Shown here: positions 43,946-56,429 of the stretch, one piece after another | Position numbering within the stretch: the first letter of the stretch is position 1 | Layout: each line of letters begins with the position of its first letter | Source of the DNA: Pocillopora verrucosa | Taxonomy: Eukaryota > Cnidaria > Anthozoa > Scleractinia > Pocilloporidae | NCBI RefSeq assembly: GCF_036669915.1 | Contig: NC_089325.1 | Coordinates: 2,694,480 to 2,758,479, forward strand | DNA length: 64,000 nt | Direction: 5' to 3' | Translations under genes and position numbers: made by a program | The notes under the pieces: generated by a model | The model's database searches: none | The model's input: the letters and a program-made list of their open reading frames with translations, nothing else | Told to the model about the DNA's origin: nothing

Positions 43946-45164
43946 ATGTGGTAGAATATTTCAACATTTTCCAAGGGTACCACATGGAGATCCTCGTAAC
44001 TTTGCTTATTGTGCTAAGTTGAGAATTTTTTTTAAAGATTGCTAACTTTTTTTGTACTTGTCCTTTTTTCCTTACATCTCTCTGCGGTTTCACTGAATCC
44101 AGAAATGGAATCCCTTATCCTACACACAGAGGTCCAACTAATTTTTCACAAGTTCTAGGGGATTGCATGGAGGTGTAAAAATGTTTAGGAAAATAAAGGT
44201 GTGCGTAAAATCAGTCTCTAACATTTCTGGGAATATTGACCAGAAATGGGATTTGAAGTAGATTTAAGTTGATAATTTGTCGATGGACTCTAAATAGTTT
44301 CCCTTAGACACAGAGTGCTTTGGTGTAGTTGGGTGACTGTCTGGTGTTGTTTAGAGGATTTTTATTCCCCTTGTACATGATTATTGATTGATAATTATAT
44401 GTATATGTTACACAAAGTAATGGATACAAAGTCAATACAAACCGCCATACTGTATTCTGCTCTCCTCCACACAATCAGAAGGTCCCGAATCTGGTTGCCA
44501 GTACCACAATCTCTTTCTTTTTCAAAAAAGAAACAAACAAACAATCAAACTACTAAAAGGTCCAAGAGAAAATAAACAGGAATCCTGGTGTACCTAAACA
44601 GGTGCTTAGACTTTTACTCCAGTAACTAAACGTTTTGCACTCTGTAAGTGAAAGTGGCCCAGTAGGCATCAGGCCAAATTTCAACTGTTACACAGTTTCT
44701 TAGGTTGTTAAGACAGTACATAGTCAGCTAAAGCTCTTGGGGGGCCAGCTAAGTCTTCCCGACTGCTGCGGGGTAACTCTCTCTCCTGTGGGAGTCATTC
44801 CTGGACAAGTCTTGTCAGGCACTTTCAAATTTGAGTACCAAGACTTCCTAAAGAAAACAAAATTTTAGACATTTGAGATAAAATTCATACACAAACCAAA
44901 ACATTTAAGGAGGACTAAGTTCTAACCTCAACAAAAATATTGTTTAATTTGAAGGCATATTTACCAATGTTCTTTCCTGCTGGCCAGGAAGTACTCATGA
45001 TAGCCACGTATTCTGGACCAGTAACATTTGCAGTTAATTGCAAAACAACCATCGCTCTCTCGATGATGGTGTTCTTCTTTGAGGCAGTGTGTATGCCTGC
45101 AGCCCATTCCTAAGGACACCATTCACTACAACAAGAACTCCATCCCAAGAAGCTTACAATAGTG
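43946..45164. other. Mostly featureless stretch with two weak exon-like pieces
   Basis: On the minus strand, 45,110-44,950 and 44,865-44,750 are each preceded by a reasonable pyrimidine-AG acceptor. The first ends at a possible GTAAAT donor. It reads MGCRHTHCLKEEHHH in one frame and IERAMVVLQLTANVTG in another, and neither matches a known protein. I do not claim a gene. Confidence 0.25.
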
Positions 45165-45184
45165 CACACACACACACACACACA
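45165..45184. repeat. (CA)10 microsatellite
   Basis: A perfect dinucleotide run directly 3' (in minus-strand terms) of the LINE tail that starts near 45,190. Confidence 0.95.
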
Positions 45185-45189
45185 AATTA

Positions 45190-47950
45190 TAATAATAATG
45201 GTTTATTAACAGTTTATCCACCTAATGGCTCTTTACCTGTTAAGAACTACAATATCAAAATGGAAAACTGCAAATAAAAAAGTGTGAAATCTACAATAAA
45301 ATTATATATAGCAACTTTATTTAAATAATAACATATAACATATTATTATTAAAAAAGGGTTATAGAAGGGAGGAACTTAACCCTCATTGTAAACTATACC
45401 TCAGATATAAAAATTTAATACTATGCAATATACATATACATACTGAAACATTTTACATACAGGCATATATATATAAATATAAAATCTAAACAAAGAAGAC
45501 ATATATAAGATAACAATTTTCTTCAAAATTATAATTAAATAATGTATAATACATAGAATAATTTAATTTCTAGCTATAGGCCTAGTTAAAAAATGTAGAT
45601 TTAAGAGCTTTCTTAAAAGCATTAATTGAGTCAAGTTCAACTACTGATGACGGTAAACTGTTCCATGTGTCGATATGTCTGTGCCAAAAAGAGTACTTAA
45701 AGATGTCTGTACGGCAAAATGGTTTAAATAGTTTACACTGATGACTTTTTCTTGATTGCCTGTTACTGAAGGATATGTAATTATTAGTGTTTACAGAAGA
45801 GTGTCCTTTAATGAACTTAAAAAGGTGAACCAAACTAAGAAACTCTCTGCGCTGAACTAGTGTCGCTAGTTTCAAGGATTTCAGTCGGTCTTCATACGGA
45901 GTGTCTTTACCAATGATCCATCTTGTAACGTTCCTTTGCACGCATTCAAGTTTTTCTATCAGATATGCTTGGCGAGGATACCACGCTTGACAAGCCTACT
46001 CGAGTATTGGACGGATCATGGATCTATAACCAGTAAATAGAGCCTTAGAGTGAGATTCAAATGTCCGCTTGAGTAAGCCCAATAATCTGTTCGATCTTGC
46101 AACAACAGACACTACGTGGGATTTCCAAGATAAATCACTGGAAAGAACTACCCCAGGATGTTTGTGTGTAGGTACTTGGGTAAGTAGCTTGCTATTAATA
46201 GTATAGTTGCACGGAGAGGGATTTCTAGCCCTGGTGAGCTTCATGGACTCGCATTTGTCAGCATTTGTTCCTAAAAGCCACGAGCCACACCAATCAGTGA
46301 CTTTATCTAGACACTCCTGGGCAGTGATAGACGTTTGATCCCATCCGGACCATGAGCTTTTGTAACGTTTAAACCAATGAGCAATTTCTCAACCTCAGAT
46401 TTAGAGCAAAGTAGACTTGAGATAACTTGACCAGTAAAAGGTTGAAGATCGTCACGTAACTTCTCAGGAATACCAGGACTCTCTATAAAAACCGATGAGA
46501 AGAAGTTGTTGAATAGCTGTGCTTTATCGAAGCTTTTTGAAGCCTTTTGGTTCTCCAGGGATACTTCAGGTGGAATAGATCGTGATTTCGTCTTAGATTT
46601 TATGAAAGTCCAGAAACGTTTAGGATTGTTACTGTTTTGAAGAGACTGAACTTGGTGCCATTAGCTCTTGTTTATTTCAGATTTGACCTTGTTTCTACAC
46701 TGCTTATATTTTTCCCAGTCAGATTGAAGTTGAGATGACTTAGCTTTTTTCCATAAGCGTTTCCGTTTGTGAAAAAGGCGAAGAATTGCAGATGTTAACC
46801 AAGAGACATTTTTTTCTTTTCAAATGATGTGTATTGATGTTTTTATTAACAGCAGCAAAGAACAATTCTTTCCATTTAGTCCACATTTGATCAACATTGT
46901 TCTCTAAGAATACATGGCCCCATGGGGCATTAGAAAGATCAGAGCGAAAACCTTCCCAATTTGCATTTTTGTAATCGTAAACGATCTTTGGAGCTTGATT
47001 TGGACGGGAAATAAAGACATTAAAGTCGGAACAAACAACGTTATGATCTGAATTTCGAAGGCCACAGTCTATCTCAACATTAGCCAAATGAGCAGGAGTG
47101 TTGGTTTAGATTAAATACAATAAAGTATCTCCTCTGGTAGGTTTATTTACAGGTTATGAGAGGCCAAAACGATTAATAACAGAGTCGCAGAAGAAATCGC
47201 TGATAATGTCCGGCTACCATGGAGCTACAAGGTTCCAGTTAACATTGGGTAGATTAAAATTCCCAAGAAAAAGGATATAACATGATGGTGAAAATTTTTC
47301 TAGCGATTGGACCAGTTTAGTTGGGTAGGCCATGTCGCTGCTAGGAGAGCGGTAGTATTCTCCAATAAAGTATGTTGAGCAGGGATTGAAATGAACTTCA
47401 CACCAAAGGATTTCACAGTCCGTTTCGAGGTCACAACGTCTATAACAACAAATGTTATCCCTTAGAGCTAACAAAACACCACCATCTTTTCCTAGGCGAT
47501 CTCTTCGGTAGATATTATAATTAGATGACAGGATTTCTTGATCCATTATTTCAGGGTTCAGCCATGTTTCGGTTATAGCGATGATGTCTAATTCCTTTGT
47601 AGCGACCATACCATTCTCTTGTTGACAATACTACGGGCATTTAGACTGCATGATTTGAGAGTCGAGGAATTGAGAGGCCCAGGGTTCAGTTGAATGTCGT
47701 TAGATATTAGAAGGAAAAGAATGAATAGATATTTTCTGGTATAATAGCGATGGCGAAGCATCGATTTTCCATATATGACGAACTCTCGGTGACTTATCCT
47801 TGGGAATGAAGCGGCCAGGACGATAAGACCATTTGCGAATGAAAGCCTCCGATAGATAATATCATCTCTTGAGCTTTTCAGCAACACGTTGACAAAAAAC
47901 AGCGTCAGGAGAAACGAAATAAGCGGAGCCACATGGGGAGCGTCCGTCAT
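45190..47950 (-). mobile_element. LINE (CR1/L2-like) with endonuclease and C-terminus, reverse-transcriptase core deleted
   Basis: Minus-strand order: 47,950-47,588 is a hydrophobic N-terminus with a 2A-like SNDIQLNPGP followed by SCSLNARSIVNK, the start of the endonuclease. 47,609-47,214 is the APE-type endonuclease (ITETWLN, RRDRLGKDGGVLLA, YRSPSSD, LGNFNLPNVNW). 47,087-46,740 holds SDHNVVCSDF and the linker. 46,700-46,340 is the region before the reverse transcriptase, ending near AHGPDGI. The frame then jumps to TAQECLDKVTDWC, so the catalytic palm is gone. 46,244-45,582 is the C-terminal part (SSDLSWKSHV, ECVQRNVTRWIIG, WHRHIDTWNSLPSSVVE). The 3' end near 45,190 has a short TAAT-type tail. 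Confidence 0.85.
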
Positions 47951-48190
47951 TACTTGCCAGACTCCCAGTGACCAACAATATAAAAACTTTATATAATATA
48001 CTTTACAATATAAAAAGCAATAATATTGGACTATAAAAGGATATTGTATAAAAATGTAACAGAGATTGGTAATAGAAATACAACCCTATATGCAATTGAC
48101 AAACTATTTACAAATGTTATTTTAGAGGCTAATGGACAGAAACATCATCTTTCTCTTTTTCAAGTTAAGTGCAAGATGGGAGTCATTAGA

Positions 48191-49199
48191 TCAGGATCTC
48201 ACAGTGTTTAGTGTGAAGTTTAGTTCTTGTGCACATCTTTGTAGCTCAGGAGCTGGACAGCTGGAGTATATAGTAGTACCATCAGCGTATTGAAATGAAC
48301 CAATTGAGGAAGGGAGATGATCTTGCAGATCAGAAACATAGAGGTTAAATAACATTGGGCCAAGGATCGACCCTTGTGGCATGCCAAACCGTACTTTCAC
48401 TGATTCAGATATACGATCATTGATCTGTACAAAATGTGACTGGTCACTCAAGTAGCTATTCAACCAGTGCAGATATGCCTTAGAGAAACCAAGCATTGAT
48501 AACTTAGTTATAAGTTATATTTTACAAAATGGTCATCTGAAACAAAACAAGTTTCTCAAAGAGTTTTGATGGTGTGAGGATAACTGAAATGGGATGAAAG
48601 TGTTCCTCAGACTTCAGTTGATCAACTTTAGGAATTGGACTGATCCTTGCATCTTTCCATGCCTCAGGAAAATTGTACTTCCTGATACAGTTGTTGATAA
48701 TAGTTGTGAGGGGGTCAGGAATGGATTCAGCCACCATTTTAAAGAATTTGACAGGGATACCGCTGGGGCAAGTAGATGTATCAGATCTTAACAATTTCAG
48801 CATACGCAGGACCTTGCCGTGGAGCAATTCTCAGAGTTTGAAACTAGCAGGGCTATCATCAGGTAGAGATTCTATTAGTTCTTCAAGACAGGAAGGTAAG
48901 TCACTACTAACAGGTAAAGTTCTCTTGGCAGTACAAGCAAAGAATGAGTTTAACTTATCAGGATCCTGCTGTAAGGGTTGCTGGTTAGGTTTCAGTATGG
49001 GGTGGATGATACACCATTCCTCCTTTGGGTTATAAGAGGATAACGCCTGCCTTGTGAAGGTCTCGTGAGCCCGACGAATACCTGCCTTCAACTGGTTTCT
49101 GACAGTCAGTCTGGTGGGTTTCATTCCTGAATTTATTCTGTGGCTATTATAGTGACTGTATTTTGCACTCTTTAAAGAGGGGCATGTCTCTTGAGCCAC
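48191..49199 (-). mobile_element. Second LINE fragment, reverse-transcriptase N-terminal half with a mutated active site
   Basis: Three overlapping minus-strand frames give a contiguous reverse-transcriptase half. 49,199-48,831 is the linker (RRAHETFTRQAL, WCIIHPILKPN). 48,827-48,522 contains TCPSGIPVKFFKMVAE, FPEAWKDARISPIPK, ISVILTPSKLFEKL. 48,496-48,191 contains HWLNSYLSDQSHFVQI, GMPQGSILGPMLFNLYV and QYADGTTIYSS. The active-site pair reads Tyr-Ala-Asp-Gly instead of Tyr-Ala-Asp-Asp, so it would be inactive. It is a different copy from the adjacent LINE at 45,190-47,950, on the same strand. Both ends are truncated. Confidence 0.85.
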
Positions 49200-49573
49200 T
49201 CCTTTAATATGCTGTTAAAGTATTCTAATTGTTAAAAAAAAGCCAGAGTGGTGATTGATTGATTGAGTGGTGATTGAGCAGACATTCTGGCAATAGAAAA
49301 CGCGATTTTGTGTGTTGTATGCAAAAGGTATAATGGCACCTGAAAATATTTGCTTGATTGTGGGTGCTTGTGCAGTGTTGGACAAAATTGCTGTGCAGTT
49401 ACACAAGCCTATGGAGGATGATAAGGTAGAAGAGTTGACAGATGTGGATCCCTACCATGGACCTCAACAGGGTCTGTCAATTGGGGACCACATCTGTCAA
49501 ACAATTTGGTTGACATTTTTAACATTTATGCTGTCTTGACTTTCTGTGATCCTTTTTTCACGTAAACTATTAA

Positions 49574-49834
49574 TAGGTAATGAGTTGATTTCAAGCGGCA
49601 TTTGGTGTAAATAAGCACTTTTAAATCTTACAGACTACAACTTTCAATTACCCATTCGTTGTCTTTAAAAAAAGTTACTCAATAACATAATTTCAAATGC
49701 AATTTAGTGTAAACAAACACTCATAATTATTTCAAAGACCACAAATTGCACTCGCCCTACAGGCTTGTGCAATTTTGCTGTCTTTATTCATGCTTATTAA
49801 CACCAAATTGCATTCAAAATCAGGTCATTACCTA
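49574..49834. mobile_element. Candidate MITE, 261 bp with imperfect ~44-bp inverted ends
   Basis: The left end TAGGTAATGA, followed by TTTGGTGTAAATAAGCA, is mirrored at the right end by TGCTTATTAACACCAAA and TCATTACCTA. The arms match at roughly four of five positions. Flanks are ATTAA on the left and AATTAA on the right, compatible with a short AT-rich target duplication. No coding frame, as expected for a small non-autonomous element. Confidence 0.65.
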
Positions 49835-50691
49835 AATTAAATATGGTGTTAAAGGTAAATAGTTCAGTTTTGCAGACAAATGGCTCGGAGGAAAAGGTCT
49901 ATATTGTAAAGCTTTGTCAATGTGTAGAAAGTCAGGGTCACTGATTTTGGGCTGTCAATGTTCTTGACTGACACATTTCCCCCTGAAGCTTTACTAATTC
50001 TCAGCCAAATATTCATTTTTTGGACACTCTCAGATGCTGACATCATCAGTTGACATACCAGCAAGACAGAAAGGATTTTATTTACTAAGTAACCTGAAAT
50101 TTATTGTCAGTAGCCCCAAAATGTTTTTTGCACGGTCACCTTTCGTGAATTATCACTGCTATTGGTATGTATACATGACTATATATCGTTAATAGGTAAT
50201 ACAGCAACAGTAAAACAAAGGGTGCTGTCTCTTTTATTCAAAAGAAAATTTGCTTGTTGCCTGTAAATTTAATGATTAATTAAATTTAATTTTAATGCCC
50301 TAATATTATCATGGCAAAAGTCATAAGGAAGATACATGGGTTGATGTCATCTATAGTCAATTCACTGTCTCCTGCAATAAACAGTTCTTAGATGTTGGAA
50401 TATATCTCCAAGGCCAATTAAGAGATACCAGCTATTGCACCATGGAAAGTAAGGTTCCTTTATCGCTCTCATCTTGTAATCGCTCTGAAAAAAGAAAACT
50501 GGTCATAAATAAAGTAACAAGTATTTAAGTATGTATCTGTATGCATCCTAAATAGTTGTTGGTGAGAGTTTGGTTTCTTGATTTGTCCATTTATCTGTTG
50601 AGAAAAGTAATTAAAACTCAAGGAAACAATTCTCACAGTCCTTGCTGTCAATTTCATGGGAAGCCTATAATCTGCAAGGACACTAACTACT
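49835..50691. other. AT-rich stretch, nothing recognised
   Basis: No supported coding frame. A TTAATAGGTAAT stretch near 50,190 resembles the left end of the nearby MITE candidate, but no matching right end was found. Confidence 0.35.
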
Positions 50692-50737
50692 CCAATTTTG
50701 ATTAGGACTTCTATAAAGAAGTCCTAATCAAAATTGG
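50692..50737. repeat. Perfect 21-bp inverted repeat with 4-base loop
   Basis: The left arm at 50,692-50,712 begins CCAATTTTGATTAGG. The right arm at 50,717-50,737 is its exact complement. The loop is ATAA. Pairing stops sharply at both ends. No coding frame lies across it. It could be the remnant of a palindromic element end, a hairpin transcript or an assembly artefact. Confidence 0.95.
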
Positions 50738-51269
50738 TGACATCTTCAGAAATATGACAAATGACTGAGCAATAAAATCATTAGAAATTATTTGAAACCC
50801 TAAACAGCAACATAAGTCACTACCTGTAAGGTTACAAAGAATTGTCACAATAATATTCTAAATCAAGTTATAGAGATATCTTTACTAAACCATAGCCTTT
50901 ACTTATTCTATTATTACTATTATTATATATTTTGTATGGCAATATAAAAGTTGTTTAACTGTTGATTCCAAATCATGGTCGAAGGTAAAGAATTAGAAGA
51001 CCAGGTGTCAGCACAGGAAACAGAAGAGTTTAAAGTTTGCATTTTATGTTGACAAAAAGTCAAGAATTCTGGTTCGCTCTTCTCCTGGTAATTTTCGCAT
51101 TGATTACACAATTAACCCCGTTACACACCAAGGAGCATATTTCAATGTTTCTGAATCCTATCGGGATTATTCACAGTCCTTGCATAAATAAATTATTTGT
51201 TGAGAAAATCTTTACTTGTACTTGTGAATAGATTGAGCAACCAAATAAATTTCAATTTTTATACTACAT

Positions 51270-53220
51270 TTAGTTCCTGTTTGGTTGCGATTTAGGCAGA
51301 GCTTGTGAATTGGAAGGTCATAAACTGATGTAGCAGTCTACATCCTGGCTTTCCTTGTGAGTCCGACTTGTCTAGGATATGTCTGAATTACTAAGCCCAT
51401 CTTCCATGTTCTCCTTGGGGTGGATTCCATCTCCAACACCAAGTCTTGTTCTTAAAGGTTTTTGCATTTCTTGTACCATCTATTCCTTAATAGTAAATTT
51501 GGGGCAAAATATTTCGTCCAACAACTCCAGAACTCTTGTACTACTTTCTCAGTGCTTCTCGTGAAGTGTTTTGGGCTAACACTCTGTTCTGGCTCCAGCA
51601 AAGGAGGCTGAAAGTGGTGTTCAATTGAGAGGTCATTTGTCGTGACAGGCAGATTTTCCCGGATCTAGACAGAGCTACAACAGAGAGGAAACCCATTGAT
51701 CAAATAGGTCATTTCTGCCAGATATATTCTTCCCTGTTCCTCTGTAAACGTTTGATTCTTTGATGAAGCATCTAAGGCTTGTCTTCCTGATTTGATGAGA
51801 CTTTCTATCACTCTGTTCTAATGGCTAGCTTGTGGAAAAGTTTGGGAATGTCCCAGCCTTGCAAAGTTTTGTTCAAATAACTTTGTACGCCAACAAAGTT
51901 TGTACCTTGATCCATTCAACAGTTACTGGGATATCCTCTGAGTACGACAAATCTCTGAAAAGCCATGAGAAACGTATATGAGCTTCTGTCTGTTACAAGC
52001 TCTGGATGGACCACTCTTGCATGGAAATATGATTACTTGTGCTTCCTTCAGTGTTTTTCTGTTGATTCTTATTTGCAAAGGTCCAAACATGTCAATTGCT
52101 GTGTTGCTGAACACTGGGAGACCTGCTGCAATGTTCAGTCTCAGAAGCTGACTCATCATTTGACTTAGCAACTTCCTGCAGGTCAGACATTTACCAGTTA
52201 CTTGTTTGGCCATATTTTGCACACCCACGATCCGAAACGCTTGCTTGATTCATCGATGAGACTTTTGTAACTGCATTTTGTTTGCTTTTTGTAAAGTTTT
52301 TTCAAGAGTATTAATTAATGACCTTGGAAGGATAATGGGATTGTGCATCTCATCTGGTAATGATCCGATGTTCTCTAGTCTCCCATATGCACATAAAACA
52401 CCTTGTTTATCTGATGCTGGAATCAGCTTCTTGTCTACAGTATATACCTTGATTGTCTGTTAACTCCACTTGAATAACCACAGTTTAGATTCTCTCAATT
52501 CTTCTGTAAAATGGTGTCTCTTTTTTTATTTTCAACCTTGTGTTGTTGGTGAATCGTAGAACATAGACCAAAGTTTTCCTTGCCTTGGCGAACGTCAAAC
52601 AAGATTTCATCAAATATTCCAAAATATGGTTTCCTTTTGACTCCATTGATGTAGCTGAGCAATCTACTTGTTTTAGGGTGTTCACAGCTTTGAAGTTGTT
52701 GAGCGGCTTCATTTCCTCTGACAATTCTTCACCACATCCCTTGGGATTCTCTTTAAACTTGGGTGATTCTTCTTCTAGGCATTTCAGGAATGGAGGACCT
52801 TCATACCAGGTCTTCAACTTTTCTAGCTGAGTTCCTCTCATCAGGATTATGATCATATCTGATGTATTTACACGCTTCAGAGCCCATTGTTTTTACTGGA
52901 TTTCAGCTACTCTTACCAAAACAAACAGTCTTGGAGAGGTTTTACGCCGGGTTAACATGGTCTGAGAATCAATCCAGAACTCTTTCTTGCAATTGCTGAT
53001 CTCAGCAAATTCTAGTGCTTCTTTACATGTACTGTATAATCTTGCAATTGAGAAGCACCCCGTCAACTCCAAGCATGGTATTGACTTTTTCTTTGAAGGG
53101 GCAACAAATGCTTTAACCATGTGCAATATGCAGGAATAACTGCCATCTGTGAGTTTCCATCTGAGGAATATGGCTGAACCATAGGCTTTCTCTCCTCTGG
53201 CAATCCAACAACTCAATGCA
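51270..53220 (-). mobile_element. BEL/Pao LTR retrotransposon, 3' half of pol
   Basis: Minus-strand order: 53,216-52,893 resembles the segment after the reverse transcriptase (EKAYGSAIFLRW, VAPSKKKSIPCLELT, FWIDSQTML). 52,856-52,485 is the linker (WYEGPPFL). 52,228-51,923 is the zinc-binding and early core part of the integrase (CLTCRK, NTAIDMFGPLQIRINRK, IFPCKSG). 51,790-51,670 continues the integrase (LIKSGRQALDASS, TFTEEQ, MTYLINGFPL). 51,560-51,300 is the C-terminal module (FWSCWTKYF, LVLEMESTPRRTWKMG). Gag, protease, reverse transcriptase and recognisable long terminal repeats are absent. Several frame breaks make it non-functional. Confidence 0.8.
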
Positions 53221-55465
53221 TTTCTCGTTTTTGGCTGAGAAATGCATTTCTGTAGTCATTTGTTTGTATATTATTTAGGGTGAGGTTGGAATTGATGATT
53301 ACTCGCACTTTTGTAATGCATCTGATCCTGTCCAAATTTTCTTCCTAAATTGAGGCAGTTCACCATACTGACAACCATGTCGAAAAAAATCGAGCATGGG
53401 TCATGGATAATGTATTCCTTTTAACAGGCTGAGCTTGTGGTGGTGGTTCATGTGGCCTTTTTTTATTCTATAAAACCTAGTTTATGTTAGCTTTATGTTT
53501 TCCTCTCTCTTTATATTGTGAAAAAATTTGGAAAGATCAAATGAGATCAAACTGAGTGGTAATTAGATACATCCACCTAGCAACATGTCAATAGACTGTT
53601 GTGTAACAGACTGCATCATTAGAGATGCACAGATACTTTAGATCGGATGCATTCATGATGTTGGTGGTATTTATATTTTAAACTTGCTAGACCGTGCAGC
53701 AATACATTTTTGTTACTTTCCTTAATTGTTCTTTAGTAACTGTAGTTGTTTGTACATGTTTTAAAATCAGCAACACAAGCCTCTCTTGACAAAACTCAGA
53801 AAGTGTTACTTTAATCTGTCAGAATTTTTCCTTTCAATAATTAGCTTTGTGTAACTGTTGTTGAAAGAAATTTCACAGTTGTTTTGCTAGAGATATATTT
53901 CAAATAAATTAGTAACTGAGAAGATGAAACTTGAGTGCAAGTAACAAACTGTTAATACTTTTAGTGTTACTGTTGGCTGCTGTATTGTTTTAATGCTCTG
54001 AGGGCGTCTAAATCTTTCAAAAGGTGTTGGTAAGGAATGGTGGACCAAAAAAAGTTAAATTTAATTTTGATCATTTCTCATAATTCTACGACCATTCCTT
54101 TTCTTGTTATTACCTCATTGAATTGGAAAGTTCAAGCAGTGGCAGAGAACCTTAATAGCAGAATCTAGTTGTCCTGTACACATGCTACCTAAATGGACCC
54201 TCTGATGTTGCCTCTTGCCACAAAACTTGTCATCTGACAAAGCCTACCCATTGCCAATTTTTGATGAAAGCTGTTGTTGTACTTTGATGCAAGCTTGTGG
54301 TACAAACAGTGCAGTGAGGTGACAGTGGATTTATTTTCTTTCGATGACTAGCCATGCCACTAAAGTGACCAGTTATCAGTGTTGCACTATTAGAAACCAG
54401 AGAGCTACAGTCTTTCACCTTTACACAGAGCGTGTTTTCTTTGTGTTGTGAGGAGGGTTAAGGTGGTTTTTGCATTGGCTTTGTGTAGTTTTTCAGAACA
54501 TTTCAATCCGCAGTGAACGTGTTTCAATGTTCTCTGTTTTGCCTCCAGGAAAGATACATCCCTGACCTCAGCAGTTAGGAGACCAAAGCAATTTGCTGTC
54601 TATACCTTCCCCAACAAGTTGTCATCAAAAGAGCTCCTAATTACCAAAAATATTACCCCAATGGAACTCTGTGCTGAGTACTGGAAATTCTTCATCTCAT
54701 GAAAACCAAAATATGTTTGCAGATTAGCCAATGATGAGAAATTTGCATTTCAGACTTTCTCTTTGACAAGCCAGTATGCTGCGCTACATGCCTTAAACAT
54801 GAGGTCATTTCTGTGGAGTTTCTTTTCCTGCACTTTTTTTTAATGTAATGTAGAGTTCACAATTTTTGTTAACAAAATATAGATACTTGTCCGTGTATTT
54901 CAGACTCAATGGGATCTTTGTGTTGCTGGATCATCTCGTAAACTGTTCACAGGGTGTGGCGTGAACATTTTGTGTTGCTTGCATAAGAAGCAAAACATTC
55001 CTTCTCCTTCTTCTCCTTCTTCTGCAAGTGTTTAGGCACTTCTGGAACAACCAGTTGTGCAAAAATCTGTCCTGTCCAGACCTTAGCTGAGATTTTTTGT
55101 GAGTTCATAGGTGCTAGAAATGGTCTCTAGCATACTTGTAGAAGTTGTATATGATAATGTCTGTTGAAAGGGAAAATAGTATTTCAACTTCTTTCATAGT
55201 CAGAGGTGTGTCTGAAGGTGATTTCTTTAGGTTTTGTATCACCTCTTTTGTTTGTAATATTGTCATACTTCCCTCCCTTGGTTATTGAGGAAATTATCAG
55301 TTCATATGCAATTCAACTTTGAATCATCTTCACTTGCTTTGCACTGACATAAGCTGTTCTCTGAAAGTTTCCTCAGCTCAACATACCTTACCTCTCACCC
55401 CTCTATTTTCACTGTAGTTAGTTCTTGGTGATACTTCTGGAATAGCTGCTCTGTGAGCTAAGAGA
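53221..55465. other. No gene recognised
   Basis: 2.2 kb of mixed sequence with many stops on both strands. A short hairpin at 53,215-53,248 (AATGCATTTCTC and its complement, 10-base loop) sits at the 5' border of the BEL/Pao fragment. A CTT-rich tract lies near 55,000-55,020. No RNA gene seen. Confidence 0.4.
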
Positions 55466-56018
55466 CTACATTTGCCCATTTTCTGAAGTGTTTGGGAGAC
55501 CATTGAGGAGTGAAGTATAGCATATGCCCCAAGTTGATATCAACTTCAAAGAACTGTTTATCTGTAATATTAGGTTGATTAAACAAAGAAACATTGTCTG
55601 TAAAGCAACCTCGCTACATGAACTACCATGAACTAACTTCTGTGGCCTCTGATCACTTTTCATCTCCTCTTGGTACTTGCTTTTATGTTGCACTACATCT
55701 GCACTAAGCAGATCTTGAAGTCTGTAACCCTCTTCAGTATATTTGCAAAGAGGGATGTCTAGCGCTTGGAAAAGCTTAACAACAGCAACTGCACCAATAT
55801 TGAAATGTATCACTTCCAATGTTAATTTCTTTTGAATTTCTCAGCCACACCATCCCATTCAAAGATCTGTTTTGATCCTGTTTCTTGCCATGTAAGCACT
55901 TCTGCAGTAACTCATCCTCAATTAGTCTTGGCGATAACAATGCCTGATATTCTAGAAAAGTCATTTCCATGTGGTTTTGAAGCTTACATTGTTTACGTCC
56001 TTGGCTTAGCTTCCACAT
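55466..56018 (-). pseudogene. C-terminal part of a Mutator-like transposase-family protein, frameshifted
   Basis: At 56,018-55,830 the minus strand reads PRLIEDELLQKCLHGKKQDQ and SLNGMVWLRNSKEI, then changes frame to EVIHFNIGAVAVVKLFQALD and KYTEEGYRLQD at 55,819-55,700. The motifs LLxKCLHGxTQNxNxSxNxMIW and, farther on, an FNxG segment followed by a gene-specific Leu-Gly-Ile part are typical of a widespread animal protein family that I associate with the Mutator-like transposase domain. The catalytic N-terminal part is absent. The family name is from memory, the decay is seen directly. Confidence 0.5.
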
Positions 56019-56429
56019 GGTGACACGACCATTGTGTAATAAGTAGCCTGTCTTTTGCCATTTGTCGCCAGGTTGCTGTGGAAAGATTTCTCAGTTCCAG
56101 GTGGAGGCATATTCATTACTGAGTGGAAGTGGCCTAAAATAAGACATTAAGGCTGTATTTAAAAGAAAAATGAAAGCAAGTAAAATCTAAATAACCGTAT
56201 CTTAAGAAGTACATCAAAAGTATTAAAATACATTGTGATAATCTAATCTGCAATATCTACTCTAATTTAGCTATGTGTCATATAAAACACTACACCGAAA
56301 TGAGAAGACTGTATCTTGTTTTAAATGGAAGTAAAGATAAGCATAGTCAAATGTTTAAAGAAAGTGAGCTCCACAGTTTAGCATCACTTTAATGACAAGT
56401 TTTGTTTGAGGTATTTGGTTGTTTTACCA

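Noticed and set aside
44384..44575. 63-codon plus-strand frame ending in a basic tail
   Set aside because: The tail is an A-rich run; no family resemblance.
45089..45277. Plus-strand frame with a Thr-His repeat
   Set aside because: It is a translation of the CA microsatellite.
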